Source of the DNA: Picosynechococcus sp. PCC 7117
Lineage (GTDB): Bacteria; Cyanobacteriota; Cyanobacteriia; Cyanobacteriales; MRBY01
Reading direction: 5' to 3'
Length of the DNA stretch: 64,000 nt
Assembly: GCF_001693275.1 (NCBI RefSeq)
Contig: NZ_CP016477.1
Span: 1-64,000 of the forward strand
Both the position numbers and the translations under genes were made by a program. Positions 45,104-54,652 of this stretch are shown here, in pieces (positions within the stretch are counted from its first letter, which is position 1; the number at the start of each line of letters is the position of its first letter). The notes beneath the pieces are model-generated. The model had not been told where the DNA came from and made no database searches. It was given only the letters and a program-made list of their open reading frames with translations.

Positions 45104-46645
45104 ATGGGTCAGGTAGAAACAATTTTGGGCGCAATGCCAGGGGATCCCCTCAATGGGCTACGGGCCGCTGATCAACGGTGGCAAAATTGGCGACAGGGTA
45201 AGATTGGCGCTCCGGCGATGGTGGAAATTGGTACGGAAGACTGCCCTGACTATGATTGTGATGTGCTCGTCTGCGGGGGCACTTTAGGCTTGCTCCTCGC
45301 GGCGGCCCTGCAACGGCGGGGATGGCGGGTGATTATCTTGGAGCGGGGGCCATTGCAAGGGCGCGTTCAGGAATGGAATATTTCCCGGAGTGAGTTGCAG
45401 ACGCTTCTGGATTTAGAACTGCTCAGTGAGACCGAACTGCGCGAAGTCATCGCCACGGAATTCAATCCCCTGCGTATCCAATTCCATGGGGGAGATCCCC
45501 TCTGGGTGAAAGATATTTTAAATATTGGTGTGAGTCCCCGGCGATTACTGGCGGTTTTGAAGGAAAAATTCCTCACCTGGGGCGGCAAGATTTTTGAGAA
45601 TCACCCTTGCACAGGGATTACGGTTTCGCCGCAGGGGGCGATCGCCAGGACTGAAAAATTCACGTTCCACACCCGCTTAATTTTGGATGGTATGGGGCAT
45701 TTTTCTCCCATTGCCCAACAGGTGCGCCAAGGCCAAAAGCCCGACGGTGTCTGTCTAGTGGTGGGAAGCTGCGCCCAGGGGTTTGCAGCGAATAGTAAGG
45801 GAGATTTAATCTATTCATTCACGCCGATTCGCAACCAATGTCAATACTTTTGGGAAGCCTTTCCCGCCCACGATGGCCGCACTACTTATCTATTTACCTA
45901 TCTCGATGCCCATCCCCAACGGTTTGACCTAGCTTTTCTCCTGGAGGAATATCTAAAATTACTGCCTGACTATCAACAGGTGGATTTAGCCGCCTTAGAT
46001 TTTCAACGGTTTTTGTTTGGTTTTTTCCCAAGCTATCGTCGTAGTCCTCTGCATTATCCTTGGGACCGCATTTTGCCCATTGGCGACAGTAGTGGCGGCC
46101 AATCCCCCGTTAGTTTTGGTGGCTTTGGGGCAATGTTGAGGCATCTGGAGCGACTCACCAACGGTTTAGATGATGCCCTGACCCAGGACTGTTGCGATCG
46201 CCAATCCCTCGCCCAGCTACAACCCTACCAACCGAATCTTTCGGTCACCTGGCTGTTCCAAAAAGCGATGAGCGTGGGGGTCAACCAAAGCTGTCCACCA
46301 AACCAGATTAATGACCTGTTAAATGCGGTCTTTGGGGTGATGGCCCAGTTAGGGGAAGATACCCTCAATCCATTTTTGCAGGATGTGGTGCAGTTCCAAG
46401 GCCTAACGAAGACATTACCCAGGGTGAACTTTAAAACGGTGTTGCCCCTGTTGCCCCATTTGGGGGTGGGCGCGTTGGCCGATTGGTTGCGCCATTACCT
46501 TGCCCTGGGTCTCTACACTTCAAGCTATGCGCTCAGTCAGCGTCTGCCCATGGGAGATAGTTACCAGGCCAAACGACGGCGTGAAGCGTGGCAATATGGG
46601 TCGGGCCAAGATTTTCATCAGGCAGGACTCACGGAACAGGACTAA
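45104..46645 (+). CDS. cruP: CruP, FAD-dependent lycopene cyclase paralogue
   Basis: The 513-residue flavoprotein matches CruP, the CruA-related protein of cyanobacteria and plants. It has the dinucleotide-binding motif VLVCGGTLGLLLAAALQRRG near residue 54, the FAD-end motif ILERGPLQGRVQEWNIS, and the conserved substrate region ILDGMGHFSPIAQQ and GDSSGGQSPVSFGGFGAMLRHLERL near 330. In PCC 7002, CruA is the main lycopene cyclase; CruP showed cyclase activity in a heterologous test and has been linked to limiting reactive oxygen species. It stands alone and is convergent with the uracil-DNA glycosylase gene. Confidence 0.9.
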   Translation: MGQVETILGAMPGDPLNGLRAADQRWQNWRQGKIGAPAMVEIGTEDCPDYDCDVLVCGGTLGLLLAAALQRRGWRVIILERGPLQGRVQEWNISRSELQTLLDLELLSETELREVIATEFNPLRIQFHGGDPLWVKDILNIGVSPRRLLAVLKEKFLTWGGKIFENHPCTGITVSPQGAIARTEKFTFHTRLILDGMGHFSPIAQQVRQGQKPDGVCLVVGSCAQGFAANSKGDLIYSFTPIRNQCQYFWEAFPAHDGRTTYLFTYLDAHPQRFDLAFLLEEYLKLLPDYQQVDLAALDFQRFLFGFFPSYRRSPLHYPWDRILPIGDSSGGQSPVSFGGFGAMLRHLERLTNGLDDALTQDCCDRQSLAQLQPYQPNLSVTWLFQKAMSVGVNQSCPPNQINDLLNAVFGVMAQLGEDTLNPFLQDVVQFQGLTKTLPRVNFKTVLPLLPHLGVGALADWLRHYLALGLYTSSYALSQRLPMGDSYQAKRRREAWQYGSGQDFHQAGLTEQD

Positions 46646-46668
46646 GTGCAGCCCGAAACGGCGAGGTC

Positions 46669-47346
46669 TCAAAAGGCGATCGCCCCCAGACGATTTTGCA
46701 ACATCTGAGGAAACTGGGCGTAGTAGCGTTGATTTAGGGGGGATGGGTGGGGCAAAGGCGACAAAGTAACGATCTTTTGGTGTTCCATTCCCAGATCGTC
46801 CACCGCCCGGAGGGTCACTTGCAAGGATGTCTCAAAGCGATCGCCCCGCCGGAAGAACCCGTTTACCTCTCCCCGTCGTCCGTAGGGGTCAAACCACTTA
46901 AAGGCTTCCGTACCCAGGGTGATGATTTGGTTGCCCTGCCAGTGCAACACCAACAGCCGCTCCACAAAAGGGCGAAATCGTTCCTTAACCGACACCGGAT
47001 AGGCCTTGTTGCCCGGTGGTTTGTAGGGCACCGTATTGGTCAGCAAAATGCGATCGCACACCGTCGCCAATTGCGCCTTGTCATGGATTTTTTTGTGGTG
47101 AACTGCATAATAAAATCCCTGGCGTACCAGGGTTCCCGCAGCACCATAGAGGGGTTGGCGGGCGTGCACCTCATCCCGTCCCAAATCCCGCCCAAAAAAA
47201 CACAGGGATGCCTTGAGATTCCCCGCATAGAGCACTGGCTCCGTGGGATTAAGGCGTGCTGCTTGGTACACAGGCACATCAATGGGAAATGGTTCCCGCT
47301 CTGCCTCTGTCTTTACCTGGGCAATTAACGTCGCAATATCCGTCAT
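46669..47346 (-). CDS. Uracil-DNA glycosylase superfamily protein
   Basis: The 225-residue protein has the UDG-fold motifs: LCFFGRDLGRDEVHARQPLYGAAGTLVR near residue 50 (motif 1 region), ILLTNTVPYKPPGNKAY near 100, and the DNA-intercalating loop motif LSPLPHPSPLNQRY near 198. This pattern is nearer to the family 4/5-like or uncharacterised UDG groups than to classical Ung. Such enzymes remove uracil or deaminated bases from DNA. It is transcribed leftward toward cruP, and the 480 bp upstream separate it from the pix operon. Confidence 0.87.
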   Translation of the reverse strand: MTDIATLIAQVKTEAEREPFPIDVPVYQAARLNPTEPVLYAGNLKASLCFFGRDLGRDEVHARQPLYGAAGTLVRQGFYYAVHHKKIHDKAQLATVCDRILLTNTVPYKPPGNKAYPVSVKERFRPFVERLLVLHWQGNQIITLGTEAFKWFDPYGRRGEVNGFFRRGDRFETSLQVTLRAVDDLGMEHQKIVTLSPLPHPSPLNQRYYAQFPQMLQNRLGAIAF

Positions 47347-47825
47347 GGTCTCAACTGGAGAGGGCTAGAAATCTATGTCATTGTTGGCGATCGCTACTGC
47401 CCTTTGTCAACCCAAATCATCGTTAACGGCGTCTTTTTCTCGCCTAGAACAGTAAAAGCTACATCAAATCTTCACAAAATTGTCTAGGAGAAATCTCTAT
47501 AATTTTTTCTTAAGAATTACTTTCAAACGTCCCACAGTCAACATGTTCTTGAACTTCACAAAAGTTAAAACAAGCTTCAGTGTTTATACGTAGAAAGCAA
47601 CAGCGGAATTAAGAACCGCCTCAATACTTGTGCGGCAATAAAAATCAAAATAAAGCGAATAAATTCCCATGCAAAGAAAATATTGTTTGGGTTTATTGTG
47701 CTGCTAATTGCTTGATTTCTAGGGTTTTAAATCAATAAATTGATTTGTGTATTGTTGCAAAGTTTTTGTTAGGTGATCGTGATGTTATGGGTATATTAAA
47801 ATCGAGAATGCTCTAGACACAGAAT
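47347..47825. promoter_or_regulatory. AT-rich 479 bp divergent control region of the pix operon
   Basis: This is the longest gene-free stretch beside the pix operon. It is much more AT-rich than its surroundings and has only one HIP1-like octamer core, near its left end. A TATAAT is present at 47498-47503, but no well-spaced -35 accompanies it, and TTGTTA (47766) with TATATT (47792) are 20 bp apart, which is too far for a standard pair. The small palindromic TCAATAAATTGA lies at 47732. I see no small protein gene and no recognisable RNA. A long 5' leader for pixG is possible. Confidence 0.45.
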
Positions 47826-49034
47826 ATGACTGCTGCAGGCAATACACTCAGTTTCATCGCCGATCAACTAAACCAGTTGTGCCAAACCCGGGCTACGGGT
47901 GAGTTGATTGTGGGGAATAGTCAATACCAGGGGCATATTCATCTCCTGTCCGGGCGTCTTCTCCATGCCACCGCCGGTATCCACTCTACCCGTCGTTGGA
48001 ACCGCATTACCCAACGGCTCGCCCCCCAGTGGACGCCAAATCCCCAAGAACTGATCAGCTCGCAAATGTGGGAATATCAGCTCCTTTACCAAGGGATCAC
48101 AACCAAACAACTGACGGTCATGCAAGCGAAGGCAATTATTCGGGCGATCGCCCAGGAAGTCTTCTTCGATCTTGGTTGCTATGCCGATGCCACCATCGAA
48201 TCCCATGAAACCCAAAAAAATGCCACAGAAATCGCCCTCAGTTTGTCCTTGTCTTACCTAGAAGTCGAACCCGACCTCAAGCGAGTGATGCAACTCCAAC
48301 AACAATGGCAAGCCGCTGGTCTTGGCAACTTGAGTCCCACCCTCGCCCCAGTGCTAAAGGCAGGTATTGATGCCAGTGCCCTTGGCAGTTTGGGTCAGTA
48401 TCTCAATGGACAATTCACCATGTGGGACATTTCTGTGTGCCTTGGTAAATCGGTTAATAGCGTTGCCAATGCCCTAATTCCCCTATTAAAAAAGCGCATT
48501 GTTCAACTGAAAAAAATTGCCGATTTACCCCCTCCCCTAGGCCATCTTGCAGAATCTACCGATGCTGATGGCCCCACTTCCGGCAGTCTGAGATCGCCCG
48601 AAAAGCGTGATGCCCTCATTGCTTGTATTGATGATAGCCCCGTGATTCTCCAAACCCTACGGAAAATCCTCGAAGGGGCTGGTTATCGCACCATCGGCAT
48701 TAGTGAACCCATGCGGGGCGTTGCCAAGCTCATCGAGAGTCAACCAGACGTGATCATTCTTGACCTCGTGATGCCCAATGCTAGTGGTTACACCGTGTGT
48801 AAGTTTCTCAGGCAAACCTCTGTGTTTGAAAAAACGCCAATTATTGTCTTGACCAGCCGCGATACCTTGATTGATCGCAATCGAGCCAAGCTCGTGGGAG
48901 CTTCAGATTTTTTGGGGAAACCACCGGATCCAGAGAAAACCATTGCCTTAATTGAAAAATATTTAGATGAAGTTGCCGCACAGGATAATGAAACAGAAGA
49001 TGTCACCTTAAAAGTTTCTAGCTCTACCCGATAA
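47826..49034 (+). CDS. pixG: PatA-like response regulator PixG
   Basis: The 402-residue protein has an N-terminal PATAN/DUF4388-type region (SFIADQLNQLCQTRATGELIVGNSQYQGHIHLLSGRLLHATAG), a helical middle, and a C-terminal CheY-like receiver from about residue 260 (ALIACIDDSPVILQTLRKIL, phospho-acceptor Asp in VIILDLVMPNASGY, Lys in FLGKPPDPEK). This is the layout of PixG of the Synechocystis phototaxis cluster and of PilG. PATAN-type receivers in cyanobacteria interact with pilus motor proteins. It is the first gene of the pixGHIJL run, and the receiver is likely phosphorylated by PixL. Confidence 0.9.
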   Translation: MTAAGNTLSFIADQLNQLCQTRATGELIVGNSQYQGHIHLLSGRLLHATAGIHSTRRWNRITQRLAPQWTPNPQELISSQMWEYQLLYQGITTKQLTVMQAKAIIRAIAQEVFFDLGCYADATIESHETQKNATEIALSLSLSYLEVEPDLKRVMQLQQQWQAAGLGNLSPTLAPVLKAGIDASALGSLGQYLNGQFTMWDISVCLGKSVNSVANALIPLLKKRIVQLKKIADLPPPLGHLAESTDADGPTSGSLRSPEKRDALIACIDDSPVILQTLRKILEGAGYRTIGISEPMRGVAKLIESQPDVIILDLVMPNASGYTVCKFLRQTSVFEKTPIIVLTSRDTLIDRNRAKLVGASDFLGKPPDPEKTIALIEKYLDEVAAQDNETEDVTLKVSSSTR

Positions 49035-49116
49035 AATTTGACTTTTCAAAGTTTACTTAAGGGTTGCTCTCAAACAAAAATTGTTATTTAATTTGAATTT
49101 TTCTCAGAGGTTTGTA

Positions 49117-49479
49117 ATGGCAACTTTATTATTAGTTGAAGATAGTCCGACAGAAGCACAAATTATCACAAGTTGCCTAGAAAATGCCGGGTTTAGCTTG
49201 CTAAAGGTGACGACGGCAGAGGCAGCGCGGGCCATCCTGGATCACAAAATGATCGATGGCATTGTCTTGGATGTGGTGCTGCCGGGCCAAAGCGGTTTTG
49301 GCTTTTGTCGTGAGGTGAAAAATAATCCAAAAACCCAAAATATTCCTGTCATCATGTGCTCTAGCAAAGCTGAAAAAATGGATAAAAAATGGGCCAGTAA
49401 ACAAGGGGCCAATGATTATGTCACCAAACCCATTGACCAAAATGAATTGTTAAACGCGGTACGGCGTTGGATCCCTTAA
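49117..49479 (+). CDS. pixH: CheY-like response regulator PixH
   Basis: This is a stand-alone receiver domain of 120 residues: LLLVEDSPTEAQIITSCLE, acceptor Asp in GIVLDVVLPGQSGFGFCREV, Thr/Ser in IMCSSKAEKM and Lys in VTKPIDQNE. The frame is open from 49081, but the ATG at 49117 with AGAGG upstream is the correct start. Position two in the run, between the PatA-like regulator and the CheW-like protein, identifies it as PixH. It probably receives phosphate from PixL and competes with or modulates PixG output. Confidence 0.92.
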   Translation: MATLLLVEDSPTEAQIITSCLENAGFSLLKVTTAEAARAILDHKMIDGIVLDVVLPGQSGFGFCREVKNNPKTQNIPVIMCSSKAEKMDKKWASKQGANDYVTKPIDQNELLNAVRRWIP

Positions 49480-49553
49480 GCTTGGCGCTGCCTGATTTGC
49501 CATCCCGTCTAGCGCAACTTTTGTTGACTGAAGTTTGATTTGGAGCGTTGTTT

Positions 49554-50045
49554 ATGGCCCCTGTGACCTCTGCCCCGGAAAGTAGCACAACACAATACAT
49601 TGGTATTCTTTTGGCCGATGGTTTTCGGGCCATGGTGCCCACGGCTCAATTGGTCGAAACGATCAATGTCGAGTTGGGACACATTGTGCAAATGCCAGAT
49701 TTGCCGCCTGCGGTGGTGGGGGTCTGTGGCTGGCGCGGCGATGTGCTATGGCTGGTGGATTTAGCCTATGCCCTGCGTTTGCCTCCTTTATTGGCTGGTG
49801 ATTATGGGCGATCGCAATGCCATGTTTTACGGGTTACGGTCAACCACCAGACATTCGGGATTCTCGTCGCCGAGGTGCAGCATCTCATACGCGGCGATCG
49901 CCTGGAGTTATTACCTGGTCCTCCAGGGCAAATCCCCCCTGAGGTTTCAGCTTTGGTGGCTGGCCAGTTTCGGACAGCTTCGGGGGAAACCATCTTGAGC
50001 ATCAACCTCGAAGCCTTGCTAGATCACCTCAAATCCCCAGGCTGA
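49554..50045 (+). CDS. pixI: CheW-like adaptor PixI
   Basis: The 163-residue protein is a single CheW domain that couples the MCP receptor (PixJ) to the histidine kinase (PixL). It reads GILLADGFRAMVPTAQLVETINVELG, then VVGVCGWRGDVLWLVDLAYAL with the typical G-x-x-x-x-R-G-x-x-x-x-x-x-D motif, and FGILVAEVQHLIRGDRLELLP. The start is the ATG at 49554; a TTG two codons upstream is in frame. It lies between pixH and pixJ on the same strand. Confidence 0.92.
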   Translation: MAPVTSAPESSTTQYIGILLADGFRAMVPTAQLVETINVELGHIVQMPDLPPAVVGVCGWRGDVLWLVDLAYALRLPPLLAGDYGRSQCHVLRVTVNHQTFGILVAEVQHLIRGDRLELLPGPPGQIPPEVSALVAGQFRTASGETILSINLEALLDHLKSPG

Positions 50046-50140
50046 TTTTTCCAGACTGAATAATGAATCGGCCCAATGTTTTGGCCCCTCATTTTTTCAT
50101 TTCCCTGCGTTTATCTAAATTGAAATTCCCTGAAACTGCC

Positions 50141-53100
50141 ATGACTCAAGCTCCCTTCCGCCCCAACAGCTCCCAAGACAACCGTCTTCAGTCCCAATCC
50201 CTCGGCCACGACCGCAAAGAACGACCCATTGAAGAAACGGTGACCATTGTGCCGGTACAGGCCACCAACGCCAACAACGGCAAGCATTCCACCCTCACCT
50301 CAAAGGCTGGCACCCTTGTGAGTGAACTCAGTAATCTTCGTTCCAACATCGACATGATGACGGAAGAACTCCAATCTCTGTTAGCCACAGAACGGGCGGC
50401 AGTGGAACGGGCTGAGCTTCTCAATGCGATGACTTCCCACATTCGTGAGTCCTTAAGTTTTGAATATATTCTCAATGCGACGGTCTCGGATGCGCGCAAT
50501 GCCCTAGATGTAGACCGGGTGGTGGTGTATGTCTTTGATGACCCAGATTGGCTCGGCAAAGTGATGTACGAGTCCGTGGAACGGCGGTGGCCCAGCGCTT
50601 TGGGAATGTCCTATTCTCTAGTGGGGTTATCAGACCATGCCATTCGGCTCTTTCAGCAGGGGCGGGTTGAAGCGTTCAACAATCTCGGCCACGGAACAAC
50701 AACAGATGATACCCAACTGGATCAATGGCAACAATTGGAAGTCCAGGCAAGTTTAACGGCACCGCTGCTTTTGGGGGGAGAGTTGTATGGGTTATTGGTG
50801 GCCCACCAATGTGCGATCGCCAGGGAATGGTCAGAGTCGGAGATCGAATTTTTCCGGCAGTTAGCGGTACAGGTGGGTTATGCCCTCGACCAAGCTCAAT
50901 TGTTAGATCAACAGCGGGCGGCAGCAGAACAGGCCCAATGGTTAAACCAAATCAGTGCGCGGATCCGGGAATCTCTCACGCCAGCGGATATTTTTGCGGC
51001 GGTGGTTCAGGAAGTGCAAACTGCGCTCCGGGGCGATCGCACGGTGGTCTATCAGCTCGGTGAAAATGCCCTTGGGGGTCAAGTGGTTGCTGAGGCTGTG
51101 GAACGGCAGTTTCCGACAATCCTGGGCCTAGAACTCGATCTTCCCTGGCTGGAGGCCTCCCACCAAGACGCCTATCTCCGGGGTCAGGTGACTGTCATCG
51201 AGGATATCTACGATGCCAATCTTGATGAAGCGGTGCTCAATCACCTAAAGGCGAAAGGGATTCGCGCCAGTGCGATCGCCCCCATTATCGCCCGCCAAAA
51301 ACTCATGGGCTTTTTGATGGTGCACCAATGCTCACTACCCCGCCGTTGGGCCGATAGTGAACTAGAGATTTTGCGCCAGGCCGCCACCCAGGTCAGCACT
51401 GCCCTCGATCAAGCCTTTGCCCTCCAACAGCAAGAAAATGCCGCCCTCCAGGCCCAAATTCTCAATGAATTGTCGTCCCGTCTCGGTAGTTTTAACGACA
51501 CCGCAGAGATCCTCGAAACAGCAGTAGACGATGCCCGCGAAGCCCTCCAAGCCGACCGAGTGCTCATTTTCCGGGTCGATGGCCCCCAAAAAGCCATGGC
51601 GATCGCCGAAGCTGCCGATCCCCGCTGGAAAAGCCTCATGGGCAAAACACTCCAGGACTGTGGCCTCGATGAACGCTACCTCAAGCAGGCCCAGCGCGGC
51701 AAACTCACCGTCCTAAATCGCCTCAGCGACATCGGTTTGAGTGCCTCCCAACTAGAAACCCTCGACCAGGCCCAGGTGCGGGCGATGATGATTGCTCCCA
51801 TTACCATCGAACGCAATCTTTTCGGCCTGATCGTTGTCCACCGTTGCCAAGGTGCCCACCCCTGGCAAGAAGTCGATAGCAACCTGCTCCAGCAAATTAG
51901 CAACCAAATTAACTTTGCCCTCGAACGCATTAGCCTCATTGAACAGCGGCAGATGACTGCCGAGCGCGCCCAACGCCTAAGTGAGATGAGCGCCCGTCTC
52001 CAGGAATCCCTCGAAGTCCAAGAAATTCTCAGCGCCGCCGTCGAAGAAGCGCGAGACATCCTCACCGCCGATCGAGCGATCGTCTATCGCTTAGATCAAA
52101 ACTGGCGCGGCCTGATCAATGCAGAATCCGTTGTGTCTGGTTTTGAGTCGATCCTGGGATTAAAAACCAACGAACCCCGTGTCACCGAAAAATTTGCCAA
52201 GGCCTACATCCGGGGGAAAGTGACGGCCTATGCCAACATCTACGAAGCCGACTTTATCGACTGTCACATCACCGAATTTGCGACCCATGCCGTTAAAGGC
52301 TACATGGCCGTTGGCATCGTCGCTAACCAAAAGCTCTATGGCATGTTGATCGTGCATCAATGTTCTGGGCCGCGCCAATGGACTGACCTAGAGATCAATA
52401 CCCTAAAGCAAATTGCCCAGCAGATTGGCTATGTTCTAGAGCAGGCTTTCCTCAAGGAAGAACAAGACCGTGCCAAGCGCCTGAATGAAACCCGGATGCG
52501 ACTCCAGGCCGCCTCGACGGTAGAGGCCATTCTCAATGTCGCCGTCGAAGAAGCCCAGGATCTTTTGGGCACAGACCGGGCAATTGTCTATGAATTTGAT
52601 TCCTCTTGGAAAGGGCTGATCACCGCAGAATCAGTGGAGCAGGGCTACCCCACAACCCTCGGCTTACGCACCAATGAACCCCGGGTCACAGAAAAGCTCT
52701 CAAAAAATTACCAGAAGGGTCACATCGTCGCGATTCCCGATATTTTTAATGCTGATTTTGTTGACTGCCATGTGAATGAGTTTGCTCCCTATGGTGTCAA
52801 GGGTTATATGGCCACCGGGATTAGTGCGAACCAACGTCTCTATGGCATGTTGATTGTGCACCAATGTGCCAGCACCCGTCTTTGGAGTGAGGTGGAAATT
52901 GATATCCTCCGTCAACTCTCAGAACAGGTGGGGTATGCCCTAGACCAGGCCCTCCTCCGCCGGGAACAGGAACAGGCACTCGTCCGGACACGCCAAGTAA
53001 ACCTCATCAGTTTCCGGATCCGTGAATCCCTCGATCTAGAACGGATCTTCCGGACTGGCGTCGAAGAAGCCCTCAAGCTCATGAAGTGCGATCGGGTCGT

Positions 53101-54538
53101 AGTTTATCGCTTTGATGACAACTGGGATGGCCGGATTAAATACGAAGCCGTCAAATCCGGTTGGCGCAAACTCAGCGAAGATATGATGACCTCCGGCGAT
53201 GCCCCCTGTTTCCCCGAAGATTACGTTGAACCCTATCGCCAAGGGCGGGTGCAAGTGACCCCCGATGTCTCCCAAGCTGGCCTCACCGCTTGTCACGAAG
53301 AACAACTCGGTAAATGGCAGGTAAAGGCCAACGTGGTGGTTCCCATTCTCGTTAACCAAAAGCTTTATGGTCTTTTGGGGGCGCACCAATGTTCGAGTAC
53401 CAGAGAATGGGAAGCTCCCCTGGTAGAGTCCTTCCGTCAGGTGGCGATCCAGTTGGGCTATGCCCTCGACCAAGCCCTCCTCCTCGAAGAAGTCGAAACA
53501 TCCCGTCGCCAAGCAGAAGCCGTTTCCGAAGAACAGCGTCAACAGCGGGAGCAACTCCAAGGGCAAATTGAAAACTTCCTCGAAGAAATCGAAGAATCCT
53601 TTGAAGGGGATTTGACCGTGCGGGCTGGGGTCACTGAAGGGGAAATGGGCACTGTCGCTGACTTTTTCAACGCCACCCTTGAAAATCTCCAACTGCTGGT
53701 ACAGCGGGTACAGGAATCGACAACCATTGTGTCAGACACTGCCCAAGAAAGTGAATCCTTGATTCAAAACCTGTCTGCGGAAGCGCTGCGCCAAGCCGAA
53801 AGCGTCAATGTGGCCCTCGATAAGCTCTTTAAAATGACTGGATCCATCCAAGAGGTCGCCAGCAACGCCCAGGAAGCCCAAGCCAAAGTCCAATTGGCGA
53901 ACAAAACCCTCCAATCAGGGGACATGGCCATGAACCGTACGGTGCAAGGGATTGTGGCGATCCAACAAACCGTTGAAGCAACGGCCCGCAAGGTTAAAAA
54001 TCTGGCGGATTCTTCCCAGAAGATCTCCCGGGTCTTAAACCTGATCCGCGAACTGGCCAACCAAACCAATTTACTCGCCCTGAATGCTTCTGTGGAGGCA
54101 ACTCGCGCTGGGGAAGAAGAACAGGGATTTGCCGTCGCCAATGAAGTGCGCACCCTAGCGGAACAATCGGCCAACGCCACCAAGGAGATTGAGGCGATCA
54201 TCGAAGAAATCCAGGCGGAAACCAACGAGGTAATCAAAGCCATGGATGTGGGCCGGAAGCGGGTCTTGATCGGGACGAAATTAGTGAAAGGGACACGCCA
54301 AGCCCTCACGGATCTTGCCAAGGTCAGTATGAGTATCAACCAAACCGTCGAAAAAATTGCGGATTCGGCGTCTACCCAGGTTGATATTTCCAATGAGCTG
54401 AACCAAACGATGCAGGATGTGGCCAATGTTTCTAATCAAACCTCCGCCCAATCGGTGAAGGTGGCGGAATCGTTCACCAAGCTCCTGGGGGTAGCCGGGG
54501 AACTGCAACAGAGTGTGTCTCGCTTTAAGGTGCAGTAG
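50141..54538 (+). CDS. pixJ: PixJ-like methyl-accepting protein with six tandem GAF domains
   Basis: This is the receptor of the pix pathway. The protein has six GAF domains in a row (about residues 100-1130 from this start), joined by alike helical linkers, a HAMP-like region near 1150-1200, and a C-terminal MCP signalling domain with the tip motif [45 protein letters not shown] split across helices. No transmembrane helix is visible. GAF6 has LTACHEEQL and APCF, the Cys-His chromophore site and a second Cys of cyanobacteriochromes; GAF4 and GAF5 carry DCHITEF and DCHVNEF. GAF1-3 lack the Cys. The frame is open from 50063, but that N terminus looks non-coding, so the ATG at 50141 is used. 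Confidence 0.88.
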   Translation: MTQAPFRPNSSQDNRLQSQSLGHDRKERPIEETVTIVPVQATNANNGKHSTLTSKAGTLVSELSNLRSNIDMMTEELQSLLATERAAVERAELLNAMTSHIRESLSFEYILNATVSDARNALDVDRVVVYVFDDPDWLGKVMYESVERRWPSALGMSYSLVGLSDHAIRLFQQGRVEAFNNLGHGTTTDDTQLDQWQQLEVQASLTAPLLLGGELYGLLVAHQCAIAREWSESEIEFFRQLAVQVGYALDQAQLLDQQRAAAEQAQWLNQISARIRESLTPADIFAAVVQEVQTALRGDRTVVYQLGENALGGQVVAEAVERQFPTILGLELDLPWLEASHQDAYLRGQVTVIEDIYDANLDEAVLNHLKAKGIRASAIAPIIARQKLMGFLMVHQCSLPRRWADSELEILRQAATQVSTALDQAFALQQQENAALQAQILNELSSRLGSFNDTAEILETAVDDAREALQADRVLIFRVDGPQKAMAIAEAADPRWKSLMGKTLQDCGLDERYLKQAQRGKLTVLNRLSDIGLSASQLETLDQAQVRAMMIAPITIERNLFGLIVVHRCQGAHPWQEVDSNLLQQISNQINFALERISLIEQRQMTAERAQRLSEMSARLQESLEVQEILSAAVEEARDILTADRAIVYRLDQNWRGLINAESVVSGFESILGLKTNEPRVTEKFAKAYIRGKVTAYANIYEADFIDCHITEFATHAVKGYMAVGIVANQKLYGMLIVHQCSGPRQWTDLEINTLKQIAQQIGYVLEQAFLKEEQDRAKRLNETRMRLQAASTVEAILNVAVEEAQDLLGTDRAIVYEFDSSWKGLITAESVEQGYPTTLGLRTNEPRVTEKLSKNYQKGHIVAIPDIFNADFVDCHVNEFAPYGVKGYMATGISANQRLYGMLIVHQCASTRLWSEVEIDILRQLSEQVGYALDQALLRREQEQALVRTRQVNLISFRIRESLDLERIFRTGVEEALKLMKCDRVVVYRFDDNWDGRIKYEAVKSGWRKLSEDMMTSGDAPCFPEDYVEPYRQGRVQVTPDVSQAGLTACHEEQLGKWQVKANVVVPILVNQKLYGLLGAHQCSSTREWEAPLVESFRQVAIQLGYALDQALLLEEVETSRRQAEAVSEEQRQQREQLQGQIENFLEEIEESFEGDLTVRAGVTEGEMGTVADFFNATLENLQLLVQRVQESTTIVSDTAQESESLIQNLSAEALRQAESVNVALDKLFKMTGSIQEVASNAQEAQAKVQLANKTLQSGDMAMNRTVQGIVAIQQTVEATARKVKNLADSSQKISRVLNLIRELANQTNLLALNASVEATRAGEEEQGFAVANEVRTLAEQSANATKEIEAIIEEIQAETNEVIKAMDVGRKRVLIGTKLVKGTRQALTDLAKVSMSINQTVEKIADSASTQVDISNELNQTMQDVANVSNQTSAQSVKVAESFTKLLGVAGELQQSVSRFKVQ

Positions 54539-54652
54539 TTGTCGGGGTATCGGGGAGAGGCGATCGCCCTTTCCCCACCCTGTCGAGTAACATCGCATCG
54601 CAACATTATTTTTTATCATCACATCGGTTGAGTAGGGGATCATCATCCAATC

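Noticed and set aside
47498-47503. TATAAT as the pix promoter
   Set aside because: It lacks a -35 at proper spacing and lies over 320 bp from pixG, so I did not call it as a promoter.
50063-50140. Upstream in-frame ATG for pixJ
   Set aside because: The 26 extra residues look like translated intergenic DNA and have no ribosome-binding sequence; the ATG at 50141 gives a more natural start, though this is not proven.
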